64,000 nucleotides of DNA from a virus. The stretch lies in the IMG/VR virus record IMGVR_UViG_3300046328_000446, positions 1 through 64,000 of that record. One strand, given 5' to 3'. This document shows, piece by piece, positions 54,525-62,225 of the stretch. Under the pieces are notes generated by a model. The model had not been told where the DNA came from. It searched no databases and saw only the letters and a list, made by a program, of their open reading frames with translations. Numbering within the stretch: position 1 is the stretch's first letter; every line of letters begins with the position of its first letter. Made by a program: the position numbers and the translations under genes.

Positions 54525-54707
54525 TTATTCTATTTTTTTGTTTCTTTTTTCGTATTGTAGCTCTGATTGTAATAGGGCTATTTTTTGTTCTAACTCGTAT
54601 ATTCTCTGATTGTCAAAATGAGACTTACCCATTTTTGGCTGTTTGAGTGTAGCTAAATCTGACTTAAAATGATTTAACTTATCTCTTATTGTTTTGATGA
54701 TATCCAT
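54525..54707 (-). CDS. Small coiled-coil protein, 60 aa
   Basis: Two amphipathic helices (TIRDKLNHFKSDLATLKQ and RIYELEQKIALLQSELQYEK) with heptad spacing suggest a coiled coil. The start overlaps the upstream gene by 22 nt. Function unknown. Confidence 0.55.
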   Translation of the reverse strand: MDIIKTIRDKLNHFKSDLATLKQPKMGKSHFDNQRIYELEQKIALLQSELQYEKRNKKIE

Positions 54708-55201
54708 TGTTCAAATTTGTTTTTAAATTTTGTCTCTTCTTGCACTTCGGGTAATAAAAGCCTCATCCTAGCCTTAGCAGATGCCCAAGCATTTGGGAAC
54801 TCATCTTCTAACTTTTCAAACTCATGGCTATATAATAATTGGTCAAACCTAGTATGCTCATCTAATGTTAAATATACACAGTTTGTTAATTTGGCCTGTA
54901 CACTTGGATGCCTAGCCTTATCAAAAAGGTGACAGCAATTTGCTCTAGTCGGAAAAAGTATACTTACACCACTATGCTCAGAGCTTCTACAATTAGCTAT
55001 ATGGTATTCAAAATAAGTATCTCGTATTGCAGATTGCGATTTGCGGTACTCCTTGTTTTTTGCAGTTTGTTTTACAGCTATTAGTTTTCTTTTTATACCA
55101 CTAGAAGCTGCGATAGCACAACCTCGGCATCTCTTTTTTGAGAACCAAGGTTGATCATCTCTACCACATTCAATGCATACCTTATTTTTCGCCTTTATCA
55201 T
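54686..55201 (-). CDS. Zinc-ribbon, NinG-like/HNH-like recombination protein, 171 aa
   Basis: The N-terminus has a C4 zinc site (CIECGRDDQPWFSKKRCRGC). A basic helix follows. The C-terminal half has CCHLFDKARHPSVQ followed by a His-rich DEHTRFDQLL segment, as in NinG/Rap-type recombination proteins related to HNH nucleases. The likely role is in DNA recombination or Holliday-junction processing during phage replication. The match is by pattern, so the family is moderately certain. It overlaps genes on both sides by about 20 nt. Confidence 0.6.
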   Translation of the reverse strand: MIKAKNKVCIECGRDDQPWFSKKRCRGCAIAASSGIKRKLIAVKQTAKNKEYRKSQSAIRDTYFEYHIANCRSSEHSGVSILFPTRANCCHLFDKARHPSVQAKLTNCVYLTLDEHTRFDQLLYSHEFEKLEDEFPNAWASAKARMRLLLPEVQEETKFKNKFEQWISSKQ

Positions 55202-55406
55202 TCTTAGGCTTTCTTTTTCTATAAGGTCTTTTTTTCTTAGGTGCTGGTTTTTCTTCTTCCAAAAAAACTGGTTTTTCCTCTTCGGTGTTATTTAAAACAG
55301 GTACATCTTTAACCCAAAACTTAGGGCTAATCAAGCTGTATATAAATAAACCAAACAATAGTCCTGTGATTGACCATCCAACTACTTCCATAATAATTTT
55401 GCCCAT
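55182..55406 (-). CDS. Small membrane protein with basic Pro/Lys tail, 74 aa
   Basis: One N-terminal membrane helix (VVGWSITGLLFGLFIYSLI) is followed by a Glu/Pro-rich linker and a highly basic tail (KKKRPYRKRKPKNDKGEK), which would lie in the cytoplasm and could bind nucleic acid. Met6 is an alternative start. Function unknown. Confidence 0.6.
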   Translation of the reverse strand: MGKIIMEVVGWSITGLLFGLFIYSLISPKFWVKDVPVLNNTEEEKPVFLEEEKPAPKKKRPYRKRKPKNDKGEK

Positions 55407-55427
55407 TTACAGTTGGCTCTTCTGATT

Positions 55428-55706
55428 TTAAAACTTAATAATGATTGATAATAAAAATACCATAAGGCATACAAATAAGAATACAGCAAACCTGTTTTCT
55501 AAAACTGTAGTCCCTTTTAGTTCATTCTCTTCTTCTAAGAGATCTCTTAGTACAGATGCTTTCCTGATATCAGTAAAGTAAAACCCATCTTCTCCGTGAT
55601 AATGTGTGTCTGCGACTACATCAAAGACTTTAAATAGCTCTTCTACAGCATATAACTCTAAGTCTGGATGCCGTGAAACAATAAACTCTCTTGTTACTAT
55701 ATTCAT
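55428..55706 (-). CDS. Small tail-anchored membrane protein, 92 aa
   Basis: A soluble acidic N-terminal 65 residues is followed by a C-terminal membrane helix (FAVFLFVCLMVFLLSIIIKF). It is the first gene after the promoter at 55726-55757 and is 21 nt upstream of the next membrane protein gene. No family recognised. Confidence 0.65.
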   Translation of the reverse strand: MNIVTREFIVSRHPDLELYAVEELFKVFDVVADTHYHGEDGFYFTDIRKASVLRDLLEEENELKGTTVLENRFAVFLFVCLMVFLLSIIIKF

Positions 55707-55725
55707 AATTATAATATTTACTCTG

Positions 55726-55757
55726 CAAAGGTAAGCATAATTATAATACCATGCAAA
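55726..55757 (-). promoter_or_regulatory. Bacteroidota-type promoter of the 55.7-51.6 kb operon
   Basis: On the - strand: TTTG (55757-55754), a 20-nt spacer, TACCTTTG (55733-55726). The first start codon is at 55706. Confidence 0.85.
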
Positions 55758-55778
55758 CTTTTTTTAAATTATTTTTAT

Positions 55779-56849
55779 TTAATTTGATAAAGGGGCTTTA
55801 ATAGTAGGGTGCGATTGATAGTTTTCAATCTTAAAAAAATCAGGTCTAAACCTGTCTATCTTTTCACTAAATGATATATCTCCTACCAACTTTGCATCTG
55901 TTAGGTAATGGTATTCGTCTAGGTAAACAAGGCTTGGTAATTCAAACCCCTCTCTTCCAATTTGTTCTTTAGCTTGTTCAATATGATTTGAATACAAATG
56001 TACATCTCCAAGATTACCAATTAATTGGTCTGGGATCATATCTACTTCATTTGCTATAATCTCTAATAGTAAACCATAAGAAGCAATGTTAAACGGTAAC
56101 CCTAAAAATGTGTCTACTGAACGTTGGTTCCACATTAAAGAGATTGCTCTGGTTGGGATAGTATGCTCGTATTGGTTAAAATTAGAACCATCTATAGCTT
56201 CATATTTTTTAATATACAAATCAATTCTTTGTTCAAAACTCAACTTTCTTGTATAAACTTGAAACCCATAATGACAAGGTGGTAGAACCATTTGGTTCAA
56301 TTCCCCAACATTCCAAGCATTGACCATTAATCGTCTTGAGTCTGGATTTATTTTAAGGTCATTGATTAGGTTTTGGATTTGGTCTACTTCTACTTCACCT
56401 TCTTTATAACCCCATTCCAATATATCTTTTTGTTTCCACTTTCTCCATTGCTTACCATAAATTGGACCTAAATCACCCCACTTCTTAGCAAACTTATCAT
56501 CGTTCTTTATCTTATCAATAAAATCAGTCATTGATAAAATCTTTTCAGGTTCATTACCAATCATTAATAATAGATAATTTTTATAAGCATCTCCATTCCA
56601 AATGTTACACCCATTATCAACCAAGTACTTAATATTTGTATCCCCACGTAAGAACCAAAGTAGCTCAGTTACAATTGTTTTCCAAGGCATTTTCTTAGTT
56701 GTAAGCAGAGGAAATCCCTCTGACATATTATGTCGTATTTGTCTTCCGAATACTGAAATGGTTCCTGTACCTGTCCTGTCTTCTTTAACTACACCATTAT
56801 CAATAATGTCTTGTAGTAATTCTGTATACTGTTTGTCTAACTTATTCAT
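55779..56849 (-). CDS. thyA: Thymidylate synthase (ThyA type), 356 aa
   Basis: The N-terminal DRTGTGTISVFGRQIR, the active-site LPPCHYGFQV (catalytic Cys), and the dUMP/folate region WNQRSVDTFLGLPFNIASYG with the Asn in PFNIASY are those of thymidylate synthase rather than dCMP hydroxymethylase. The reaction methylates dUMP to dTMP with methylene-tetrahydrofolate. At 356 residues it is longer than the 264-residue E. coli enzyme because of insertions at about 85-135 and 205-240. It works with dUTPase, dNMP kinase and ribonucleotide reductase encoded nearby. It is the last gene of its operon, 1 nt after the phosphoribosyltransferase-like gene. Confidence 0.95.
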   Translation of the reverse strand: MNKLDKQYTELLQDIIDNGVVKEDRTGTGTISVFGRQIRHNMSEGFPLLTTKKMPWKTIVTELLWFLRGDTNIKYLVDNGCNIWNGDAYKNYLLLMIGNEPEKILSMTDFIDKIKNDDKFAKKWGDLGPIYGKQWRKWKQKDILEWGYKEGEVEVDQIQNLINDLKINPDSRRLMVNAWNVGELNQMVLPPCHYGFQVYTRKLSFEQRIDLYIKKYEAIDGSNFNQYEHTIPTRAISLMWNQRSVDTFLGLPFNIASYGLLLEIIANEVDMIPDQLIGNLGDVHLYSNHIEQAKEQIGREGFELPSLVYLDEYHYLTDAKLVGDISFSEKIDRFRPDFFKIENYQSHPTIKAPLSN

Positions 56850-56850
56850 C

Positions 56851-57549
56851 TTATTTTTCCCAATGATTATTATATTCTTCCCACCAAAATGTTAAGTCTT
56901 CTGTCTCGTTATCATAGTACTCACCAACAAAATCTGACTTAAATATTGATCCAGAGTTTTCGTATAGTGCTAGTGTCTCTATCTTATTTACTATACCCAT
57001 AGTATTTTTTAGATAGTCTATCATAAACTTATAGTTGGAGCCTCTTATAACTCCGGCTTCCACCAACAGTATGTTTTTGTTATCTAGTTTGTATCGGTAA
57101 AGATCAAACAAAGCTTTTAACTCTACTAAATACCCATCGTCCCATGTTTGGTCTGGGTAAGGCACATCTACACTAAAACCATCGCAAATCTCTCCATCAT
57201 GGGTCAAAGCGTGTCTTAGTATTTGACCAACTATACAAGAGTAGTCACCAGAAACTGATACAATTACTGTGTTACTTGCGTTAATACCTCTTTGCAAAAG
57301 TTGTCTACTAAGTTCGTAGATCAATATTGTCTCTTGCTTCTGGCTCACTTCAAAATTTTCTCTTTTCATCTTGTTTATTATTAACTCTTCTTCTTTGAAC
57401 CACTCAAAGCTATCTGTATCTCCTATCTTAACTGCTATTGGATAATCTATAGGCTCTAATTCTTGGTCGACTACCACTAACTTAAATTGGTTTAGATGTT
57501 CATAACTAGAGCCCTCTTTTACTTTAACCTCTGTTCCTTTTTCTATCAT
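56851..57549 (-). CDS. Phosphoribosyltransferase-like protein, 232 aa
   Basis: Residues about 90-190 follow the type I PRTase layout: TVIVSVSGDYSCIVGQIL, then LDNKNILLVEAGVIRGSNYK, where the hydrophobic strand plus VEAGVIRG stands in the position of the PRPP loop. The canonical acidic pair of the PRPP motif is reduced to Glu, so substrate and activity are uncertain. The N-terminal 60 residues are a separate beta-type domain. It overlaps the upstream phosphoesterase by ATGA and precedes thyA. A nucleotide-salvage or regulatory role is inferred. Confidence 0.55.
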   Translation of the reverse strand: MIEKGTEVKVKEGSSYEHLNQFKLVVVDQELEPIDYPIAVKIGDTDSFEWFKEEELIINKMKRENFEVSQKQETILIYELSRQLLQRGINASNTVIVSVSGDYSCIVGQILRHALTHDGEICDGFSVDVPYPDQTWDDGYLVELKALFDLYRYKLDNKNILLVEAGVIRGSNYKFMIDYLKNTMGIVNKIETLALYENSGSIFKSDFVGEYYDNETEDLTFWWEEYNNHWEK

Positions 57550-58058
57550 AACTTGTTTATTAAAACTGAATATTCTACCGGTGTATAATTTACTACTTCA
57601 CAAGATACATTTATATACCTAGGATCTAATATTTTAAATTTTGGATCTTCATAAATATCTAATACACTATTCTCATGAACATGCCCATGGATATTGTAGC
57701 TGTATCTATAATCTAGTTGGCTAGGATGTATAGGACAATGTGTCAATATAGAATTCCCTTTGTAATCAATCATTCCGGCAACTTTATTTACATACTTAAG
57801 AAGCTCTCTAGCGTGCTGAGGCTCATCATGGTTACCAAGAACAACTGTCTTTTCCCCTTTCAGTTCTAGAAGTAGAGGATAGTCTCTGACTTTCTCCATA
57901 GTTACATCTCCAAGGATATAAACTAAATCCCTCTTGCTTATAACAGAGTTCCAGCACTTAATGATATGATTATTCATATCATCTGCACAGGTAAACCCCC
58001 TCTTTATAGCCATATTCTGGTGACCTAGATGTAGGTCTGATATAAAAAATGTACTCAT
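57546..58058 (-). CDS. YfcE-like metallophosphoesterase, 170 aa
   Basis: It contains the complete calcineurin-like motif set: ISDLHLGH, ILGDVTME, VLGNHDE, LTHCPIHP and IHGHVHE. It is a compact single-domain enzyme of the YfcE type that cleaves phosphomonoesters or diesters with two metals. The substrate is unknown; many phages carry one beside nucleotide genes. Both ends lie in ATGA overlaps with neighbours. It is a different subfamily from the larger enzyme encoded at 41694-42932. Confidence 0.9.
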   Translation of the reverse strand: MSTFFISDLHLGHQNMAIKRGFTCADDMNNHIIKCWNSVISKRDLVYILGDVTMEKVRDYPLLLELKGEKTVVLGNHDEPQHARELLKYVNKVAGMIDYKGNSILTHCPIHPSQLDYRYSYNIHGHVHENSVLDIYEDPKFKILDPRYINVSCEVVNYTPVEYSVLINKL

Positions 58059-58255
58059 AACTTATTTCTTTGTTTAAATTCTTCGTCTAAGCACTGGTCT
58101 GGGCTATACACTTTGTTACACTTTCCACAAATGTGTGCCTCTCCGTCCTCAGTCCATTTATTTATGTACTCTCCCTCTTTTATATAAGGCTCGCATGTTT
58201 TACAATCGCATGCATTTTTAGTCCCACAGTGTGGGCAATGAAAGGCTCCCATCAT
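58055..58255 (-). CDS. Zinc-ribbon protein, 66 aa
   Basis: CPHCGTKNACDCKTC and CGKCNKVYSPDQC provide two Cys clusters, probably a zinc-ribbon fold. It is linked by ATGA overlaps to the genes on both sides. Function unknown; possibly nucleic-acid or protein binding. Confidence 0.65.
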   Translation of the reverse strand: MMGAFHCPHCGTKNACDCKTCEPYIKEGEYINKWTEDGEAHICGKCNKVYSPDQCLDEEFKQRNKL

Positions 58256-58419
58256 ATCTTATTTTTTTTAAATTGTTCTAATTCTATTTTATAAGCTTCT
58301 ATAAGCTTACCGTTCTTAACAATAGTATCAGATAATAAACTCGGGTAGGTATTAGCTGTTGTTCTAACATCGTTTTTTAAATAGTCAATTAATATAGATA
58401 TCTCTTTATCTCTTTCCAT
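58252..58419 (-). CDS. Small helical protein, 55 aa
   Basis: An open frame begins at the ATG at 58419 (MERDKEISILIDYLKNDVRT) and continues helical and charged to ...FKKNKI. It ends with TGA at 58252-58254, in an ATGA overlap with the zinc-ribbon gene. It fills what would otherwise be a 167-nt gap, and the coupling argues that it is real. No family recognised. Confidence 0.6.
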   Translation of the reverse strand: MERDKEISILIDYLKNDVRTTANTYPSLLSDTIVKNGKLIEAYKIELEQFKKNKI

Positions 58420-58422
58420 ATC

Positions 58423-58632
58423 TTATTTGTTTTTAAGTGTTTCTTTGTCTATGTAATCAAGGACTTCCTTTATTGAAATTGCAACCTCATACTCTTCATC
58501 TTGTATTGCCTCTTGCTCTAACTCTAGGATATCCTCTTTTGATATTTCCCTTTTTTTATAGTGCTCAAGTAAAGTCTTAGTATTCTCTTTTACTGCACTT
58601 AAGGTTTTTAATTTCAATGTAAACTCTGCCAT
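58423..58632 (-). CDS. Small helical protein, 69 aa
   Basis: A charged, helical protein (LLEHYKKREISKEDILELEQ, ISIKEVLDYIDKETLKNK). No domain recognised. It is spaced 3 nt from both neighbours. Confidence 0.6.
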   Translation of the reverse strand: MAEFTLKLKTLSAVKENTKTLLEHYKKREISKEDILELEQEAIQDEEYEVAISIKEVLDYIDKETLKNK

Positions 58633-58635
58633 ATC

Positions 58636-59244
58636 TTACTTGTTATTTATTTCTAATGAATTTGGGTAATATAATAATGTTGGGTTCTTCTTCTGAATGT
58701 CGATGTTTGGGAAAAGCTTGCTAAACGTTAGTGCATCAAACCTCTCAGTAATAAGATGATTCCCATTTTTAGTTGGAATTATAGAAATAATCTTGTCCCC
58801 AAAGGGTTTACAATTATGCTCTAAATGGGCTAACATTAAGGGGCTAATTACCTTTTCATCAATATCAATAATCCACCTTTTCTCTTGTGTCTTAATCTGT
58901 CCTACAACTGAATCAAACAACCCTTTCTGATTATTATTTCCGTTTTGTATACGTTGTGCTAGTGCAACCATCATATTCAGAGATACATCAAAATGGTTCT
59001 GCTTCTGTACGTGAATATAAGCCCGTGCTTTAAACATCTCACACAGTTGGACTATCTCATCATATCTTCTATCTAAGTGCTCTAGGCTCTCAATACAGTA
59101 TGTTTTAATAGTACGCACTGATTGGTGGTTATCTCTTTCTCCTTCTGGCTGATCTTTCTTACGTTTAAAAACGTACAGCATGTAAAAGTCCCCCTTCTCT
59201 GAGAAGTTTAACAGAGGTTTTATTAGTTCTAAATTATTTATCAT
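58636..59244 (-). CDS. AEP-primase-like or unknown protein, 202 aa
   Basis: RWIIDIDEKV (about 127-136) gives an Asp-x-Asp pair and IIPTKNGNHLIT (about 164-175) gives a small-x-His motif. Both are placed as motifs I and II of archaeo-eukaryotic-type primase folds. The N-terminal half (FYMLYVFKRKKD ... IKTYCIESLEHLDRRYDEIV) is mixed alpha/beta. It is shorter than known AEP primases and lacks an obvious motif III, so it may be an inactive relative or something else. It lies among small replication-region genes. Function uncertain. Confidence 0.4.
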   Translation of the reverse strand: MINNLELIKPLLNFSEKGDFYMLYVFKRKKDQPEGERDNHQSVRTIKTYCIESLEHLDRRYDEIVQLCEMFKARAYIHVQKQNHFDVSLNMMVALAQRIQNGNNNQKGLFDSVVGQIKTQEKRWIIDIDEKVISPLMLAHLEHNCKPFGDKIISIIPTKNGNHLITERFDALTFSKLFPNIDIQKKNPTLLYYPNSLEINNK

Positions 59245-59249
59245 TTCTT

Positions 59250-59525
59250 CTAAGTTGTTCTAATTATTCTTCTTGCTTCGGCATCCGACTTACTTGCTCT
59301 TATTCTTTGTATCACTTCTGAGTTACCTATTTGTTCTTGTTGCCATTTAGCACCAAATTCTATGCAATCTAAAAAACTTAAACTTTCTTGTTTATATTTT
59401 TTTTCAATCCATTTTACAGCAGCTTCTTCAAGTGTTTCTTGTTTAAAAGATTCTATTGCCTTATCAAGTTGGTCTATATTATTGTTTATAAACTCTACGT
59501 GTTGTTTAGGTTCTTCTTGTTTCAT
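59250..59525 (-). CDS. Small unknown helical protein, 91 aa
   Basis: Mostly helical and acidic (QLDKAIESFKQETLEEAAVK, FGAKWQQEQIGNSEVIQRI). LDCIEFGAKWQQEQ resembles a short phage motif seen in many small proteins of unknown function. It lies 3 nt downstream of the transglycosylase gene. It ends in TAG. Confidence 0.6.
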   Translation of the reverse strand: MKQEEPKQHVEFINNNIDQLDKAIESFKQETLEEAAVKWIEKKYKQESLSFLDCIEFGAKWQQEQIGNSEVIQRIRASKSDAEARRIIRTT

Positions 59526-59528
59526 ACT

Positions 59529-60143
59529 TTACTTTAATAAAAATTTAACAGGGTATTGGTAGTTACCCCCATGGTACTCCTTCATAACTTGTTCCCAATT
59601 ACCGTACTTGTTGTATAGGTAGTTCAAGTAGGTTATCATAATGTCTACTTGTTTTTCTTCGTTAAATCTACCTCTTTTGCTAGTACCCTTTAACTTACAC
59701 ATCTCATTCCAAGTACCCTCTAAGAATTGGAATTGGCCTTTAGCTGTAGAGTGATCGTTCTTTGCATCTACATCAAACCTGCTCTCTTTATAAGATACCC
59801 ACCAAACAAGTGTTGCAGGTATTTTAGCCTCTTCTATTTTATCTCTGTACTTCAAAGACAGTCTTTTAAAGGTAGCATACTGATCTGCTGTAAGGCTAAA
59901 ACCTATGTTACTCTTAAGATCTTCCACATAAGTTTCTTCTCTTAGGGGTGCCTTTATTAAAGCAATCCTTTTTTCTTTCTGCTTCACAACCTTCTCTAGG
60001 TGTTCTTTTTCTGTCACTAACTTCATAGCTGAAATAAGTGTGCCTCCAAGGGCTAATAGAAGTACAGTAGTTATCACTTTGTACTTTAATAGTTTGTAAG
60101 TTCTTTCAAAAAGTAAACTCTCATTGTTAAATTTGTATACCAT
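59529..60143 (-). CDS. Membrane-anchored SLT-type lytic transglycosylase, 204 aa
   Basis: A membrane segment at about 22-41 (YKVITTVLLLALGGTLISAM) is followed by a coiled stretch. The transglycosylase domain contains WWVSYKESRFDVDAKNDHST (catalytic Glu in KESRFD), AKGQFQFLEGTW (equivalent of the GLMQ motif) and a C-terminal YHGG. The enzyme would cut the glycan strand of peptidoglycan from the periplasmic face of the inner membrane. It is a candidate endolysin or a local wall-opening enzyme. The early-block location favours lysis timing by accumulation or export rather than virion packaging. No holin was identified. Confidence 0.85.
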   Translation of the reverse strand: MVYKFNNESLLFERTYKLLKYKVITTVLLLALGGTLISAMKLVTEKEHLEKVVKQKEKRIALIKAPLREETYVEDLKSNIGFSLTADQYATFKRLSLKYRDKIEEAKIPATLVWWVSYKESRFDVDAKNDHSTAKGQFQFLEGTWNEMCKLKGTSKRGRFNEEKQVDIMITYLNYLYNKYGNWEQVMKEYHGGNYQYPVKFLLK

Positions 60144-60159
60144 AATATTGTCTTTTTAA

Positions 60160-60438
60160 TTACACTAAATCTCCTTCTTTAATACTAAAATCATCACAGT
60201 AACCCTTACATAACTTAGACGGTCTCCAACCACAAGGAAATACTGTTTTTATTTGCTCTTGTCTGGTAAACAACTTTACTTCCTCGTTCTCAGGATCAAC
60301 AGTGCCGGTAAGTTTATTAATAACACTAGGGCAGTTTTTACAAGGTACTTTATGTATCTCTTTATACCTGTTTGGGTACTTAAGTTCAACCTCTCTGTGG
60401 CTATCTAAACTTTTTTGTATTTTAGTTTTTAAATCCAT
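60160..60438 (-). CDS. Cys-rich phage protein of unknown function, 92 aa
   Basis: VPCKNCPSVINK and FPCGWRPSKLCKGYCDDF provide six Cys that probably bind zinc. The sequence type is common in Bacteroidota phages without known role. It is the first gene after the promoter at 60465-60495 and is 16 nt upstream of the transglycosylase gene. Confidence 0.7.
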   Translation of the reverse strand: MDLKTKIQKSLDSHREVELKYPNRYKEIHKVPCKNCPSVINKLTGTVDPENEEVKLFTRQEQIKTVFPCGWRPSKLCKGYCDDFSIKEGDLV

Positions 60439-60464
60439 AAGTTTAATGTTTTAATTCTACTATG

Positions 60465-60495
60465 CAAAATTACGTATAATATTTAACATGTGCAA
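60465..60495 (-). promoter_or_regulatory. Bacteroidota-type promoter of the 60.4 kb operon
   Basis: On the - strand: TTG (60495-60493), a 20-nt spacer, TAATTTTG (60472-60465). The first start codon is at 60438. Confidence 0.85.
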
Positions 60496-60523
60496 GAAAA
60501 AGTTAAACTTTTTTTAACTCCAT

Positions 60524-60549
60524 AAAAAAACCCTCTATTTCTAGAGGGT
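60524..60549 (-). terminator. Rho-independent terminator after the ribonucleotide reductase genes
   Basis: On the - strand ACCCTCTA / TAGAGGGT with a GAAA loop is followed by a 7-T run. Confidence 0.9.
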
Positions 60550-60577
60550 CAAAAACAAAAAAATAATAGAAAATTAA

Positions 60578-62224
60578 TTAGCCTTCACAGCTAGAACACT
60601 CCATAAGGTTTCTACTAACCTCTTGTGCCATATTAACACTTCTTTGGTAGTATAAAGTTTTAATTCCTAGGTTCCATGCTTCAAAAAACAAAGCATTCAC
60701 ATCTTTCAAAGATGTCTCAGGGTGTATCATTAAATTCAATGACTGACCTTGATCTATAAACTTCTGTCTCTGAGCAGCTTGTTGAACTATCTCTAGTTGG
60801 CTGATCTCTCCAAAAGTCTTGAATACAAACTTTTCTTTTTCGTCTAAGATATCTAAGTGTTGTACAGAACCTCCTTTTAAAAGGATGCTGTTCCAAACCT
60901 CTGGTGTATCTTGATCTTTATCTTTTAATAACTTTTTTAAGTAAGGGTTTCTGTAAACAAACTTACCTTTGGCCAAATCTTTAATGAAATAGTTTGATTG
61001 TAATGGCTCAATACTAGGGCTAACTTGTCCTAGAATAAAAGAAGAACTAGTCGTAGGGGCAATTGCCAATCTAGTAGTAAATCTTTGTCCATAACCTTTT
61101 AACATTTCTGGCTCCCCAAACATAGTAGCCAACTGCATACTAGCAATTAAACTCTTATCATTGATAGTTCTGAAAATTTCAGCATTCAACATCTTAGCCT
61201 CTAGGCCCTCAAAAGGGATAAGCTTAGATTGTAATAAACTGTGCCATCCAAGAACTCCAATACCAATACTTCTGTGTTCTTTGGCGAACAATAAAGCTTT
61301 CTCCATAAAAGGGATACCGTCTGCTTTCTGAATGAACTCAGAGTAAACTGCATCTAAGAAATAAGCTAAAGTCTCTACTGCATCAGTCTCAACAATCTCG
61401 TCCCAATGTAACAAGTTAATAGAAGATAAACAACAAACAAAAGATTTGTGTTCATCTGTGTATTCTAAGATCTCTGTACACATCTGAGAGTGATTGATCT
61501 CCATACCTTTATCCTTATAAACTTTTGGCTTGTTATTGTTAACATTACCACTAAAGAATATGTAAGGGAACCCTGACTCAGCTCTTTTTTGGTGGATCTT
61601 AGCTAAGATCTTTCTCTTGTCTTTATCTCCGGCCTCTGCTGACTCCATCCATTCATCTGGAATACAAACTCCTAGAGCAATGTTTTGGATAATATGACCT
61701 TCGTTTCTACATTGTAAGAACTCCTCGATATCTGGGTGATCCACAGGAAGATAAGCTGCAAAGTAACCTCTACGTGCTTGTCCTTGTGTAATAACATCTG
61801 TTGTAGTTTGGAAAGGTAGTAAAAAGCTAACTGCTCCATTAGATACACCATTGTTCTTAATAGGGGCACCTCTACCTCTTAGCTTACCAAAGTATCCGGC
61901 AGTACCTCCACCCATCTTTGTTAAAGCACCAATCTCTGCTGTTGCTCTTAAAATATCCATGGTATCATCTTGAATGTCTATACCATAACATGAGATAGGT
62001 AAACCTCTATCTAAACCAAAGTTCATCCAAACCGGTGTAGCCAAAGAGTAGAAACCTCTACCCATATAGTCATAGAATTTGTCTGAAAATCCTTCAATAC
62101 CTAGGATATTCTCTGCCGTATCAGCTATCTCTCTAATACGATCTTCGGGGGTAACACCCTCTAATAAATAATCTTTCTCTAGAAAAGTTCTTGAATCTTT
62201 GTTTAACCAACTAAAATCTCCCAT
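60578..62224 (-). CDS. nrdA: Class I ribonucleotide reductase large subunit, 548 aa
   Basis: PVWMNFGLDRGLPISCYG contains the first redox Cys. NHSQMCTEI contains the active-site Asn-x-x-x-Cys-x-Glu triad. FVCCLSSINL holds the partner Cys of the active site. Near the end, IKTLYYQRS supplies the radical-relay Tyr pair and CSSC the C-terminal redox pair. The enzyme reduces ribonucleoside diphosphates to deoxy forms. It lacks the N-terminal ATP-cone and is shorter than the 761-residue E. coli enzyme, so allosteric activity control is probably absent. It follows nrdB after 1 nt and is the last gene before the terminator. Confidence 0.95.
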   Translation of the reverse strand: MGDFSWLNKDSRTFLEKDYLLEGVTPEDRIREIADTAENILGIEGFSDKFYDYMGRGFYSLATPVWMNFGLDRGLPISCYGIDIQDDTMDILRATAEIGALTKMGGGTAGYFGKLRGRGAPIKNNGVSNGAVSFLLPFQTTTDVITQGQARRGYFAAYLPVDHPDIEEFLQCRNEGHIIQNIALGVCIPDEWMESAEAGDKDKRKILAKIHQKRAESGFPYIFFSGNVNNNKPKVYKDKGMEINHSQMCTEILEYTDEHKSFVCCLSSINLLHWDEIVETDAVETLAYFLDAVYSEFIQKADGIPFMEKALLFAKEHRSIGIGVLGWHSLLQSKLIPFEGLEAKMLNAEIFRTINDKSLIASMQLATMFGEPEMLKGYGQRFTTRLAIAPTTSSSFILGQVSPSIEPLQSNYFIKDLAKGKFVYRNPYLKKLLKDKDQDTPEVWNSILLKGGSVQHLDILDEKEKFVFKTFGEISQLEIVQQAAQRQKFIDQGQSLNLMIHPETSLKDVNALFFEAWNLGIKTLYYQRSVNMAQEVSRNLMECSSCEG

Positions 62225-62225
62225 C

